Shown piece after piece: positions 8,242 through 17,034 of a stretch of 64,000 nucleotides of DNA. The translations under genes and the position numbers were made by a program. The stretch is from an uncultured Roseburia sp. (GTDB lineage: Bacteria > Bacillota > Clostridia > Lachnospirales > Lachnospiraceae), in the NCBI GenBank assembly GCA_944380515.1, contig CALWHT010000025.1:81551-145550 (forward strand), given 5' to 3'. Positions within the stretch are counted from its first letter, which is position 1. Every line of letters begins with the position of its first letter. The notes below the pieces were generated by a model. It was not told the DNA's origin, searched no databases, and saw only the letters and a list, made by a program, of their open reading frames with translations.

Positions 8242-9057
8242 ATGAAGCTGGAAAATCCTGTCGTAAGGCAGATACTTGAGGTGTATGACAGTCTTACGGC
8301 TGTGGAAAAGAGTATTGCGGACTTTTTTACCGCAAATCATGAGCAGGAGGATTTCTCGTCGAAGGCCATCGCAAACAGGCTGTTTGTTTCCGAGGCTTCC
8401 CTTTCGAGGTTTGCCAAAAAATGCGGGTATAAGGGGTTTCGGGAATTTATTTATGAATACGAGCGGGTATTGGGGGAGAACCAGAATGAAATCGGGTTTT
8501 ATGCGGGGCGTGTCATAGAGACCTACGAGGAGCTGCTGAAAAAGAGCCGTGAACTGATAGATGACGGCAGAATGCAGCGTGTGGAGAAGATGCTCACCGA
8601 ATGTAAACGGGTGCGGGTGTACGGAAAGGGCAGCAGCGGTTATGCCGCACAGGAGTTTTCCATCCGTTTTATGAGAATGGGGATGGACATCGAAGCGATT
8701 ACGGATAACCACATTATGAAGATGAGTTCAGCCCTTGCGGACAGCGACACCCTGATTATGGCGATTTCTCTGAGCGGGACTACCGGGGAGGTGCTTTCTG
8801 CGGTCAGGCGTGCCAGAAAGAACGGAGCCAAAATTGTGATGATTACGTCAAACCGTTCTGCGGAGCTGCTGACGCTCTGCGATGAGGTGATTCCGATTGC
8901 GGGCATCAAAAATATGGCTGCCGGAACAATGATTTCTCCGCAGTTCCCCATACAGATTATGATAGATATTCTTTTCACTTATTTTTTCCAGACAGATTTC
9001 GGAAACAGACTGAATCTGTACAATGAGACGCTTGCCGCCCTTTATGACAATCAATAG
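8242..9057 (+). CDS. MurR/RpiR family transcriptional regulator, probable sialic-acid operon regulator
   Basis: A 271-residue RpiR-type regulator with an N-terminal helix-turn-helix (about residues 1-78; IANRLFVSEASLSRFAKKCG) and a C-terminal SIS sugar-phosphate-binding domain (GKGSSGYAAQEFSIRFMRMG, then SLSGTTGEVLSAVRRAR). It lies directly upstream of the sialic-acid genes on the same strand, so its ligand is probably ManNAc-6-P or GlcNAc-6-P; this is inference from position. The ATG at 8242 follows GGGGGTGGG; a TTG at 8179 in the same frame lies in the efp terminator tail and is rejected. Confidence 0.9.
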   Translation: MKLENPVVRQILEVYDSLTAVEKSIADFFTANHEQEDFSSKAIANRLFVSEASLSRFAKKCGYKGFREFIYEYERVLGENQNEIGFYAGRVIETYEELLKKSRELIDDGRMQRVEKMLTECKRVRVYGKGSSGYAAQEFSIRFMRMGMDIEAITDNHIMKMSSALADSDTLIMAISLSGTTGEVLSAVRRARKNGAKIVMITSNRSAELLTLCDEVIPIAGIKNMAAGTMISPQFPIQIMIDILFTYFFQTDFGNRLNLYNETLAALYDNQ

Positions 9058-9131
9058 GGCAAAAGTACTAATTTGACTGAAAGTAGTTTCAGAAAAATAT
9101 ATAGACAATTAAATTATTTGAAAGAAGAATC

Positions 9132-9166
9132 AAAAGCGCTGAATTGATTGAAATTTAGCGCTTTTT
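9132..9166 (+). terminator. Intrinsic terminator after the RpiR-type regulator
   Basis: A 14-bp stem (9132-9145 with 9152-9165, one G-U pair) around GAAGCGCT/AGCGCTTTT-type arms, ending in T residues. It separates the regulator from the transport operon. Confidence 0.85.
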
Positions 9167-9168
9167 GC

Positions 9169-9197
9169 TTGAATTTTTTTGACGAACAAGGTAGACT
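9169..9197 (+). promoter_or_regulatory. Probable promoter of the sialic-acid operon
   Basis: TTGAAT (9169-9174) and TAGACT (9192-9197) with a 17-bp spacer, just after the upstream terminator and 80 bp before the binding-protein ATG. The 80-bp leader is where an RpiR-type operator would be expected; I could not define a convincing palindrome there. Confidence 0.55.
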
Positions 9198-9277
9198 ATG
9201 CACATAGACAGGTCATGACAGTCTGAAAGGAAATTTTGAGAAAGCCAATCTTATGGGGTATCCAAGGAGGAAAAAGA

Positions 9278-10657
9278 ATGAAAAACATGAAAAAGTTTTT
9301 GGCACTCGCTATGGCAGCGTGTATGACGGTGGGGATGGCAGCCTGCGGCGGAAATAATACCGCTGATACGACGGGCAATACAACGGGTACGAATACAAAC
9401 GCAAATACAGATACGGCAGACGAGGCCGGAGATGCACAGGAGCAGGAGAGCGGCGGAGCAACGGAAATTACGCTCTGGACTTTCCCGGTCGGCGATTGGG
9501 GCGGCGCTTATGTGGATGAGGTAATTGCCGCATTTAATGAAAGCTATCCGGATGTGAGCGTAAACGTGGAATATCTGGATTATACCTCCGGCGATGATCA
9601 GCTTACGGCAGCAATCGAGGCGGGTACTGCTCCCGATATTCTTCTGGCGGAGCCGCAGAGACTCGTAAAATTCGGAAAGAACGGCCGTATGGTAGCGCTT
9701 GATGATATGTTTACGGATGAACTGAAAACGGATGTCGGAAATGAGTCTATTATTGCGGCATGCTCCGATGGTACGAATTACTGGATGTATCCGCTTTCGA
9801 TCACGGCTCACTTTATGGCGATCAACTATGAGGCATGGGAGTCAAGCGGAGCGCTTGAATATGTAAATCAGGAGGGCGACCGTACCTGGACGACCGAGGA
9901 TTTCCAGAATGCGCTTGCAAAATTAAAAGAGGCGGGGCTTACCTCCGGCGTTGTATACTGCGGCGGTCAGGGAGGCGACCAGGGAACCAGAGCGCTGGTG
10001 ACCAATCTCTACAGTGCGGACTTTACCAATGCTGAGCATACAGAGTGGACGATTAACAGCGAGAACGGTATCCAGGGACTGACCCTGTTAAAAGACCTCT
10101 GTGACCAGGGACTTTTAAGCTATGACGCAGGTATTCAGGCTTCCGATGAACTGCAGCTGTTTTCCAACGGCACGGTACAGATGTCCTTCTGCTGGAACGC
10201 GGCAAACGCAAAGAACTATGCAAGCTCCGTAACCTTTACGCCGTATGCGCTTCCGTTCCCGTCCGATGACGGCGTTCCGGTATTGGAGTCCGGTTTGTAC
10301 GGCTTCGGTATTTTTGATAACGGTGATGCAGCAAAACAGCAGGCAGCGAGAGACTTTATCACCTTTGTGTGCGACGATGCAGAGTGGGGTCCCAAGAGTG
10401 TAGAGGCGACCGGCTTCTTCCCGGTAAGAGGTTCCTTCGAAGTTTATGCGGACAGTGATGATCCGAATATGGAATTCTACAATGCAATGCTTGCTTATGT
10501 AGGCGACAACTTTACGGCAATGGACGGCTTCACCGAACAGCGTGCAGAGTGGTGGACAATGCTTCAGTATGTATTTACCGGTGAAAAATCCGTGCAGGAG
10601 GCAGCCGATACATATGTATCCAACAGCAATGCCTACACGGCATCCTATTCCGAATAA
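9278..10657 (+). CDS. Sugar ABC transporter substrate-binding lipoprotein (probable sialic acid)
   Basis: An extracellular family-1 solute-binding protein of 459 residues. The N-terminus is a lipoprotein signal (MKNMKKFLALAMAACMTVG...) with a lipobox ending at Cys23, followed by a Thr/Asn-rich linker (about residues 27-60) and a binding domain starting ITLWTFPVGDWGGAY. It lies with two permeases and nanA/nanE/nanK-type genes, so sialic acid or a sialoside is the likely ligand (inference). The ATG at 9278 has AGGAGG 7 bp upstream; a TTG at 9236 is rejected. A partial terminator after the gene would keep it more abundant than the permeases. Confidence 0.92.
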   Translation: MKNMKKFLALAMAACMTVGMAACGGNNTADTTGNTTGTNTNANTDTADEAGDAQEQESGGATEITLWTFPVGDWGGAYVDEVIAAFNESYPDVSVNVEYLDYTSGDDQLTAAIEAGTAPDILLAEPQRLVKFGKNGRMVALDDMFTDELKTDVGNESIIAACSDGTNYWMYPLSITAHFMAINYEAWESSGALEYVNQEGDRTWTTEDFQNALAKLKEAGLTSGVVYCGGQGGDQGTRALVTNLYSADFTNAEHTEWTINSENGIQGLTLLKDLCDQGLLSYDAGIQASDELQLFSNGTVQMSFCWNAANAKNYASSVTFTPYALPFPSDDGVPVLESGLYGFGIFDNGDAAKQQAARDFITFVCDDAEWGPKSVEATGFFPVRGSFEVYADSDDPNMEFYNAMLAYVGDNFTAMDGFTEQRAEWWTMLQYVFTGEKSVQEAADTYVSNSNAYTASYSE

Positions 10658-10667
10658 CAAATAGCGG

Positions 10668-10724
10668 ATGGCGTTTTCCCAGGCCGGGGTTTTCTTGCAA
10701 AAACGGCGGGAAAACGCCATTTTT
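10668..10724 (+). terminator. Partial terminator between binding protein and permeases
   Basis: A 13-bp perfect stem (10668-10680 with 10708-10720) with a 27-nt apical region and a T run, inside the operon. Such intra-operon hairpins often lower downstream expression so that binding protein exceeds permease; that role is inferred. Confidence 0.75.
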
Positions 10725-10751
10725 AAAAATAACAGGTAGGAGGATATACGA

Positions 10752-11660
10752 ATGGCAAAGAACGCTGCTCCTGCAAGAAGCCATGTTCTGGCAAGAAGGG
10801 AAACTTTCGTTTCCTATATGTTTTTACTGCCGTGCCTGGTTTTCTTTGTAGGTTTTGTGATCGTTCCGATGTTCATGTGTCTGTTCACAAGTTTTTTTGA
10901 CTATACGATGACAGACTTTAACTTTATCGGATTTCAGAATTATGTTGAAATTTTTCAGGATGAAACCTTCCTGATCGCGTTAAGAAATACCGTATTAATT
11001 GTAGTAGTTTCCGTTCCGACTGTCTGCATCTTTTCTCTTTGGGTTGCGTCTGCAATTTACAACAGAAAAGGAGCGGTTACCTCTTTTTTCCGCTGTGTAT
11101 TTTATCTTCCGGTAGTAACGGGTACCGTGGCGGTAACGGTAGTTTGGAAATGGATGTTCAACCAATACTACGGATTGTTTAACTATGTGCTGTCGTCAAC
11201 GAATGTCATTGACCAGAATATCAGCTGGCTTGGCGATAAGCGGTTTGCAATCTGGTGTATCATTATGATTCTGTTTACGACTTCTATCGGGCAGCCGATC
11301 GTGCTTTATGTTTCAGCGCTCGGAAATGTAGACACCTCTTTGGTTGAGGCGGCTGAGGTGGACGGCGCGACAAGCTTCCAGTGTTTCTGGAAAATCAAAT
11401 GGCCCAATATCATGCCTACGACGCTTTACATTCTGGTAATTACTACGATCAACAGCTTCCAGTGCTTTGCGCTGATTCAGTTATTGACCTCGGGCGGACC
11501 GATGAATTCTACGAATACGATTATGTACTACATTTATGACACGGCGTTTAAGACAAATCAGTATGGTTATGCGAACGCTATGGGAATCATCCTGGCAATC
11601 ATTATTGCGGTATTTTCGGCGCTGCAGTTTAAGGTGACCGGGTCAAGCAAGAAAGACTAA
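10752..11660 (+). CDS. ABC transporter permease, MalF-type
   Basis: A 302-residue binding-protein-dependent permease with six predicted membrane segments, the first at about residues 22-45. The EAA coupling loop is visible as VEAAEVDGATSFQCFWKIKWPNIMP near residue 200. It pairs with the next gene to form the membrane channel of the sialic-acid-linked importer. No ATPase is encoded nearby, so the pair probably uses a shared MsmK-type ATPase from elsewhere in the genome (inference). Confidence 0.94.
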   Translation: MAKNAAPARSHVLARRETFVSYMFLLPCLVFFVGFVIVPMFMCLFTSFFDYTMTDFNFIGFQNYVEIFQDETFLIALRNTVLIVVVSVPTVCIFSLWVASAIYNRKGAVTSFFRCVFYLPVVTGTVAVTVVWKWMFNQYYGLFNYVLSSTNVIDQNISWLGDKRFAIWCIIMILFTTSIGQPIVLYVSALGNVDTSLVEAAEVDGATSFQCFWKIKWPNIMPTTLYILVITTINSFQCFALIQLLTSGGPMNSTNTIMYYIYDTAFKTNQYGYANAMGIILAIIIAVFSALQFKVTGSSKKD

Positions 11661-11672
11661 GGGGAGGGTATT

Positions 11673-12506
11673 ATGGAAACACAGGTTAAAAAAACAACAG
11701 CTTATGACGTTGTTGCACTGATTGTTCTGATCGTGCTCGCATTCCTGTTTATTTTCCCGCTTTATTGGATTGTCACGGGTTCCTTTAAGGATGCGATCGC
11801 GATTAACTCCGCCACGCCGCAGTGGTTTCCGCTTGAGCCGACGATGGATAATTTTGTCCGTTTGTTTGACAGACCGGCATTGCGTTGGCTTTTGAATACG
11901 GTGATCATGGCGGTCGCTGCCATGGTCCTGACCTGTATCACGGCATCGATGGCAGGATATGTGCTTGCAAAAAAGCGCTTTTTCGGGCAGAAGATATTAT
12001 TTTCTTTGTTTGTCTGTGCAATGGCGCTTCCAAAACAGGTTATTTTAATTCCGCTTCTGAAGGAAATGTCTTTTTTGGGACTGCATGATACACTGTGGGC
12101 GGTGATCCTGCCGACCGTAGGCTGGCCGTTTGGCGTATTTTTGATGAAGCAGTTTTCCGAGGGGATTCCGACAGAGCTTTTGGAGGCGGTCAGGATTGAC
12201 GGCGCAGGAGAGATCAAGACCTTTACCCAGATTGTACTGCCAATTATTAAGCCGGGTATCGGCGCGCTGGCAATTTTTACTTTCATCAATTCCTGGAATG
12301 ATTATTTCCTGCAGTTGATTATGTTAAATTCTCAGGAAGTGCTGACGATTTCTCTTGGTATCGCCAAGCTGCAGACAGAAATGTCGAATGACTTCGGTCT
12401 TATTATGGCTGGTGCGGCGCTTGGTTCTATTCCGATTATCGTTATTTTCCTGATGTTCCAGAAGTATTTCACGCAGGGGATTACGATGGGTGCAGTGAAG
12501 GGCTGA
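11673..12506 (+). CDS. ABC transporter permease, MalG-type
   Basis: A 277-residue carbohydrate permease of the MalG group and partner of the preceding MalF-type protein 12 bp upstream. Six hydrophobic segments are visible, and the EAA loop reads LLEAVRIDGAGEIKTFTQIVLPIIKPG at about residues 170-195. The protein ends in FTQGITMGAVKG, the usual C-terminus of this family. It is followed by nanA after a short GC hairpin (12525-12540). Confidence 0.94.
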   Translation: METQVKKTTAYDVVALIVLIVLAFLFIFPLYWIVTGSFKDAIAINSATPQWFPLEPTMDNFVRLFDRPALRWLLNTVIMAVAAMVLTCITASMAGYVLAKKRFFGQKILFSLFVCAMALPKQVILIPLLKEMSFLGLHDTLWAVILPTVGWPFGVFLMKQFSEGIPTELLEAVRIDGAGEIKTFTQIVLPIIKPGIGALAIFTFINSWNDYFLQLIMLNSQEVLTISLGIAKLQTEMSNDFGLIMAGAALGSIPIIVIFLMFQKYFTQGITMGAVKG

Positions 12507-12556
12507 AAAAGGAAATACAGTCAAAGCCGCCTCAGGGCGGCAGAATGGAGAGAACA

Positions 12557-13468
12557 ATGTCAAAATATGATATCAGCAAGTTTCGAAATGTAACTGTGGC
12601 GCTCAACACGCCATTTGATAAAAACGGAGATTTGGATACCGCAGCTGCTAAGCGGGTAGTGCGCTATTTCTGCAATAAAGGAGTGAAAAGCCTGTATGTC
12701 TGCGGAAGCACGGGAGAGGGCTTTCTTTTAACGGACGACGAGCGGAAACGTCTGGTAGAGGCAGTCACCGATGAGGTGGGCGGTGAAATGAACATTATCG
12801 TGCATGTCGGCTGCGCTTCCACCAGACAGTCGGTAGAACTGGCAAGGCATGCCGAGCAGGCAGGAGCGGATGCGACCTCGGCGGTTCCCTGTGTTTATTA
12901 TCGGCCGAGTGAGGAAGGTGTGTACCGTCACTGGACGGCGATTACCGAAGCGGCGGATTTACCGTTTTTTATCTATAACATTCCGCAGCTCACCGGTTTT
13001 AACCTTTCGATGGAGCTGTTCTATCGGATGCTTGAAAATGAGCGGGTGGCGGGCGTAAAATGTTCCTCGGACCCTGCACATGATATCCTTCGCTTTAAAC
13101 AGGCCGGGGGAGAGGATTTTATCGTATTTAACGGGCCGGATGAGCAGTACCTTGCGGGGCGTATCATGGGAGCGGATGCGGGAATCGGCGGAACGTACGG
13201 TGCGATGCCCGAATTATACCTGCATCTGGAGGATGCCATTCGGGCAAAGGATTATGATAAGGCACAGAAAATTCAAAATATTATTACACCGCTGATTTAT
13301 AAACTTTGTTCCTTCGCGTCGTTATATGGCGCCGCGAAAGCAATCATCGCTCTGGACGGCTGTCCGATTGGGGAGCCGAGGCTGCCGTTTTTGCCGGTGA
13401 GCACCGAAGACCCGAAACTGGTGGAGCTGTATCATGAGATTAGAGCGGCTGTCAGAGAAACCGAGTAG
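12557..13468 (+). CDS. nanA: N-acetylneuraminate lyase (DHDPS superfamily)
   Basis: Predicted to split N-acetylneuraminate into pyruvate and N-acetylmannosamine. It is a 303-residue aldolase of the dihydrodipicolinate synthase/NanA superfamily: substrate loop [10 protein letters not shown], Tyr in [12 protein letters not shown] and Schiff-base Lys in [10 protein letters not shown]. Superfamily membership alone would not give the substrate; the assignment rests on the adjacent nanE, anomerase and ManNAc-kinase-type genes. The ATG at 12557 follows GGAGAG with 6-bp spacing, preferred to the ATG at 12545. Confidence 0.9.
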   Translation: MSKYDISKFRNVTVALNTPFDKNGDLDTAAAKRVVRYFCNKGVKSLYVCGSTGEGFLLTDDERKRLVEAVTDEVGGEMNIIVHVGCASTRQSVELARHAEQAGADATSAVPCVYYRPSEEGVYRHWTAITEAADLPFFIYNIPQLTGFNLSMELFYRMLENERVAGVKCSSDPAHDILRFKQAGGEDFIVFNGPDEQYLAGRIMGADAGIGGTYGAMPELYLHLEDAIRAKDYDKAQKIQNIITPLIYKLCSFASLYGAAKAIIALDGCPIGEPRLPFLPVSTEDPKLVELYHEIRAAVRETE

Positions 13469-13497
13469 ACGGCAGGCAAACGGAAAAGGAGATAACT

Positions 13498-14199
13498 ATG
13501 AGGAATAATGAGCAGACAATCAGTCAAATCAGGGGCGGATTAATTGTGTCCTGTCAGGCGTTGGAAAATGAGCCGCTTCATAGTTCTTATATCATGTCAA
13601 GAATGGCGTATGCGGCGGCGCTTGGCGGCGCCGTCGGAATCCGGGCAAACACGGTGGAGGATATTACGGAAATCAGAAAAACCGTAGACCTCCCCATTAT
13701 CGGAATTATCAAAATGAACTATGATGCGTGCGACGTCTATATCACGCCGACCATGAAGGAGGTAGACGCCCTGTGTGACTGCGGAGTGGAGATTATCGCC
13801 ATTGACGCGACGAAGCGTCCGCGGCCGGACGGAAGCAGTATTCAGGAATTTTTTGCGAAAGTCCGTGAAAAATATCCGAACCAGCTTTTTATGGCAGACT
13901 GCTCCTGTTATGAGGAGGGAATGGCGGCGGCACAAGCGGGCTTTGATTTTATCGGGACGACCATGAGCGGCTACACCTCTTATACCCAGGGTACCGTACT
14001 GCCGAATTTTGATATGATGCGGCGGCTTTCGGCGGAGTGTGGGAAGCTGGTGATTGCCGAGGGCGGAATTTGGAGCCCGGGACAGCTGAAGGAAGCGCTG
14101 GCGACCGGTGCACATGCCGCGGTGGTCGGTTCGGCTATCACAAGGCCTTATGAGATTACAAAGCGTTATGTGAACGCAATCAGCGAAGCAAAAGGATGA
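13498..14199 (+). CDS. nanE: N-acetylmannosamine-6-phosphate 2-epimerase
   Basis: Converts ManNAc-6-P to GlcNAc-6-P. The 233-residue TIM barrel shows the NanE pattern: [16 protein letters not shown] at the start, GIIKMNYD and [11 protein letters not shown] in the middle, DATKRPRP with the catalytic Lys, then ADCS and a phosphate-binding VIAEGGIW...VVGSAITRP. The gene follows nanA by 29 bp with a good ribosome site. Confidence 0.95.
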   Translation: MRNNEQTISQIRGGLIVSCQALENEPLHSSYIMSRMAYAAALGGAVGIRANTVEDITEIRKTVDLPIIGIIKMNYDACDVYITPTMKEVDALCDCGVEIIAIDATKRPRPDGSSIQEFFAKVREKYPNQLFMADCSCYEEGMAAAQAGFDFIGTTMSGYTSYTQGTVLPNFDMMRRLSAECGKLVIAEGGIWSPGQLKEALATGAHAAVVGSAITRPYEITKRYVNAISEAKG

Positions 14200-14203
14200 G
14201 GTT

Positions 14204-14653
14204 ATGATTTTCGATACAATACGAAATGCGGGACGGTACCTTGGCATCAGTCCGTATTTGGATACGGCGCTGACGTGGCTGATGAATACCGATCTCTCTG
14301 CACTGGAGAACGGAAGCTTTCCGATTGACGGAGAGCGGGTGTTCATCAACGTTATGGATGCGCAGACGAATCCCGAGAGGGAACGTGATTACGAGTTCCA
14401 TAAATATCACTACGATATTCAGCTGGACCTCTGCGGCAGCGAGGACGTGCTGTTTGGGACGGAGTATGAGGAAATGACAAAGGAGTGGCAGGAGGATGTC
14501 GGCTTCGGACGCTGCAGCTGTGCGGCGGAGGTACATCTTGGAGCGGGGCGGTTTGTTATTTGTGAGCCGATGGAGCCTCACCTTCCGGGAGTTGCTGCGG
14601 GCGGGAAGCAGGAGAACATCCGCAAGGCGGTTATAAAGGTGCTGCACAGGTAG
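14204..14653 (+). CDS. YhcH/YjgK/YiaL family protein, probable sialic-acid anomerase
   Basis: A 149-residue cupin-like protein of the YhcH/YiaL (DUF386) family; E. coli NanQ of this family speeds conversion between sialic-acid anomers. Metal-binding residues appear in HKYHYDIQLDLCGSE and in the C-terminal CEPMEPHLPG. It starts 4 bp after the nanE stop, so it is in the same operon and coupling is likely. The specific substrate is inferred from the operon. Confidence 0.88.
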   Translation: MIFDTIRNAGRYLGISPYLDTALTWLMNTDLSALENGSFPIDGERVFINVMDAQTNPERERDYEFHKYHYDIQLDLCGSEDVLFGTEYEEMTKEWQEDVGFGRCSCAAEVHLGAGRFVICEPMEPHLPGVAAGGKQENIRKAVIKVLHR

Positions 14654-14702
14654 CGCAGAGTACGGCGGCAGACAGAGAAAACAGACAGGCATGGAGGGAA
14701 GC

Positions 14703-15605
14703 ATGAGGATAGCGGTAGCAGACATCGGAGGAACGAATATCAAAGCGGGCATCTGGGAAAATGATGTCATTACGGAGGTGGCGGAGCTGCCGACGGAAGC
14801 GAAGCGGGGCGGAACGCATGTAGTGAATCAGGTAAAAAAACTGCTGCATGGTTTCGGAAGCTTTGACGCCATCGGGATCAGTACGGCAGGGCAGGTGGAT
14901 TCCAAAAGAGGCGTTATCATCTATGCAAATGAAAATATTCCGGGCTATACCGGTACACCGCTCAAGGAAATTCTGGAGGCGGAGTTTGCCGTACCGGTTG
15001 CCGTATTAAATGACGTCAATGCGGCGGCAATCGGGGAGGCATATTACGGTGCGGGAAAGGACAGCAATGATTTCCTGTGTCTGACGTACGGAACCGGCGT
15101 GGGTGGAGCGATTGTGATGAACGGCAGGGTTTACACGGGGGCAGGCTTTTCCGCCGGGGAATTTGGAGCAATGGTCATTCACCCCGAGGACCGGAACGCC
15201 GCGGAAGACATGTTCAGCGGCTGCTATGAAAGATATGCCTCTACAACGGCGCTTGTTCAAAGGGCACAGTGGAAATATCCCGGACTTCGAAACGGCAGGG
15301 AAATTTTTGCGCATTTTGATGAGCCGGGGGTGCGCAGGCTTGTTTCCTGCTGGGCCGATGAGGTGGTCTGCGGTCTTGTCACGCTGATTCACATTTTCAA
15401 TCCCTCCACGGTCATTTTGGGCGGCGGGATTATGGAGCGCCCGGAGGTTTTGGCCCTGATTCGGGAAAAGCTATATCCCAATATTATGGAATCCTTCCGG
15501 GGTGTGAAGCTTGTTGCTGCGGAGCTTGGAAACCGCGCCGGAATGCTCGGCGCCTCACAGGAGGCGTTGGAGGAATATCACGAGAGCTGTAAGGGAAAAA
15601 CATGA
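14703..15605 (+). CDS. nanK: ROK family kinase, probable N-acetylmannosamine kinase
   Basis: Predicted to phosphorylate ManNAc using ATP. The 300-residue ROK protein has the N-terminal ATP-binding DIGGTNIKAG, the ROK motif LTYGTGVGGAIVMNGRVYTGAGFSAGEFG cut by no frameshift, and VILGGGI near the C-terminus. The zinc-binding CxCGxxGC motif of many ROK repressors is not seen, which fits a kinase. GAGGGAAGC precedes the ATG at 14703, preferred to 14691. It is the last gene of the operon. Confidence 0.88.
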   Translation: MRIAVADIGGTNIKAGIWENDVITEVAELPTEAKRGGTHVVNQVKKLLHGFGSFDAIGISTAGQVDSKRGVIIYANENIPGYTGTPLKEILEAEFAVPVAVLNDVNAAAIGEAYYGAGKDSNDFLCLTYGTGVGGAIVMNGRVYTGAGFSAGEFGAMVIHPEDRNAAEDMFSGCYERYASTTALVQRAQWKYPGLRNGREIFAHFDEPGVRRLVSCWADEVVCGLVTLIHIFNPSTVILGGGIMERPEVLALIREKLYPNIMESFRGVKLVAAELGNRAGMLGASQEALEEYHESCKGKT

Positions 15606-15606
15606 A

Positions 15607-15638
15607 AAACAGAGGGTGTCCGCGGACACCCTCTGTTT
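15607..15638 (+). terminator. Bidirectional intrinsic terminator
   Basis: A perfect 32-bp inverted repeat (15607-15622 with 15623-15638; about 14 usable pairs around a tight loop) with A residues on the left arm and T residues on the right. It can serve both nanK and the convergent spoVB-type gene, whose stop codon overlaps it. Confidence 0.93.
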
Positions 15639-16959
15639 AAGTCAGCTTGCGGTAAAGGATGAGGATTGCCAGCACTGCGACCACAATCTGGCTTGCCAGA
15701 ATCCCCCACAGATAGCTTTTGATTCCAAAAACCGGAACAGCCAGCAGGACAAACAAAATCCGTACCGTACAGGCGATGAGATTTAACTCGAAGGTAATGC
15801 CGGGGTAGCCCAGCCCGTGCAGGATGCTGCTTAAGGTGGAGCTTAAATAAAGAAACGGACAGATCCAGCCGAGGGTGGTGATAAAGGCTCCCGCAAGTGC
15901 ATTGCCAAACAGGAAATTTCCCATAAAATTGCCGCTTATCAAAAATGCGGCGGTGCATAAAAAGCCGAGCAGCAGGCAGGATTGGATGGTTTTTCGTACC
16001 GTTTTATGGATCAGCGTGCGGTTTCCGGATGCCTGCGCCTCCGAAATAGTGGGCAGCAGCAGGACGGAAATAGAATTTGTCACAACCGAAGGGAACATAA
16101 TAACCGACATTGCCATTCCGGTCAGAATACCGTATACGCCAAGGGCTTCCGAGTTTGTATAGCCAAAGGCGCGCAGGCGGTTCGGAATCATAATATTTTC
16201 AAAGCTGGAGAACAGATTTAAAACCACACGGTTTGCCGTCAGGGGGAGCGCCATAGAGGTCAGGTTGCGGGCGCAGGAAAGAAACTGCATTTTATGAGGA
16301 CTTCGGGAGGTTTTTGCCGTTTGGCGGAAAACGCTGACGGAAACAAGCGTGCTGGCGACCTCACCCAATACAAGCCCCCAGATTGTCATGGGGAGTGTCA
16401 GGGTTTTTCCGTGGCTTAAGCTCACCTGATACATCAGGTAAACGCTTCCGACCCGTGCGAGCTGTTCCGCGAGCTGGCAGAGAGAGGGAACCGCTGTTTT
16501 TTTTAAGCCGTAATAATAACCGTTAATGCAGGCGTGGATGCAGCTTGGCACAAAGGAAAAAGAAAGCACCGTAAGCAGAGGCGCGCAGCGTGAATCACCA
16601 AGCCAGGCGGACGCGATAAAATCGGCATTGCGGTAGATGATGACGCCGGTGAGCACGGAGAGCGCCAGTGAGAGAACAAGCCCGACGGACAGGTAAGTAC
16701 CTGCACCGGCGGGATTTTTTCTGCCCATTTCCATGGAGACAAATTTTGAGATGGATGTCTGGATTCCGGCGGCGGTGATGGCAAAACCGAGCGCCATGAC
16801 TGGGGAAATCAGCTGGTAAATTCCCAGCCCCTCTGCACCAATCGTGCGCGACAGGAATATTCTATAGAAGAAACCTATAATGCGGGTGAGAACTCCGGCT
16901 AAGGTGAGCAGCAAGGTTCCGGTAATAAAGGTACTTTTCGTCATGGAAAAATGTTTCAA
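15637..16959 (-). CDS. spoVB: Stage V sporulation protein B-like lipid flippase
   Basis: A 440-residue polysaccharide-export/MATE-superfamily membrane protein with about 12-14 hydrophobic segments. The N-terminus (TLAGVLTRIIGFFYRIFLSRTIGAEGLGIYQL) is the SpoVB signature; such proteins move lipid-linked precursors across the membrane, here probably for spore cortex. It is transcribed towards nanK and shares a terminator with it, and is divergent from the cysteine desulfurase. Start could be this ATG or the one five codons inside (MTKSTF). Confidence 0.88.
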   Translation of the reverse strand: MKHFSMTKSTFITGTLLLTLAGVLTRIIGFFYRIFLSRTIGAEGLGIYQLISPVMALGFAITAAGIQTSISKFVSMEMGRKNPAGAGTYLSVGLVLSLALSVLTGVIIYRNADFIASAWLGDSRCAPLLTVLSFSFVPSCIHACINGYYYGLKKTAVPSLCQLAEQLARVGSVYLMYQVSLSHGKTLTLPMTIWGLVLGEVASTLVSVSVFRQTAKTSRSPHKMQFLSCARNLTSMALPLTANRVVLNLFSSFENIMIPNRLRAFGYTNSEALGVYGILTGMAMSVIMFPSVVTNSISVLLLPTISEAQASGNRTLIHKTVRKTIQSCLLLGFLCTAAFLISGNFMGNFLFGNALAGAFITTLGWICPFLYLSSTLSSILHGLGYPGITFELNLIACTVRILFVLLAVPVFGIKSYLWGILASQIVVAVLAILILYRKLT

Positions 16960-17034
16960 TACTGACCTCCGAAGTCTGCCGGAGAATCCGGTCTTATTTC
17001 TATGATTTTAATATATGAAAGAAGTGGAGAGAAA

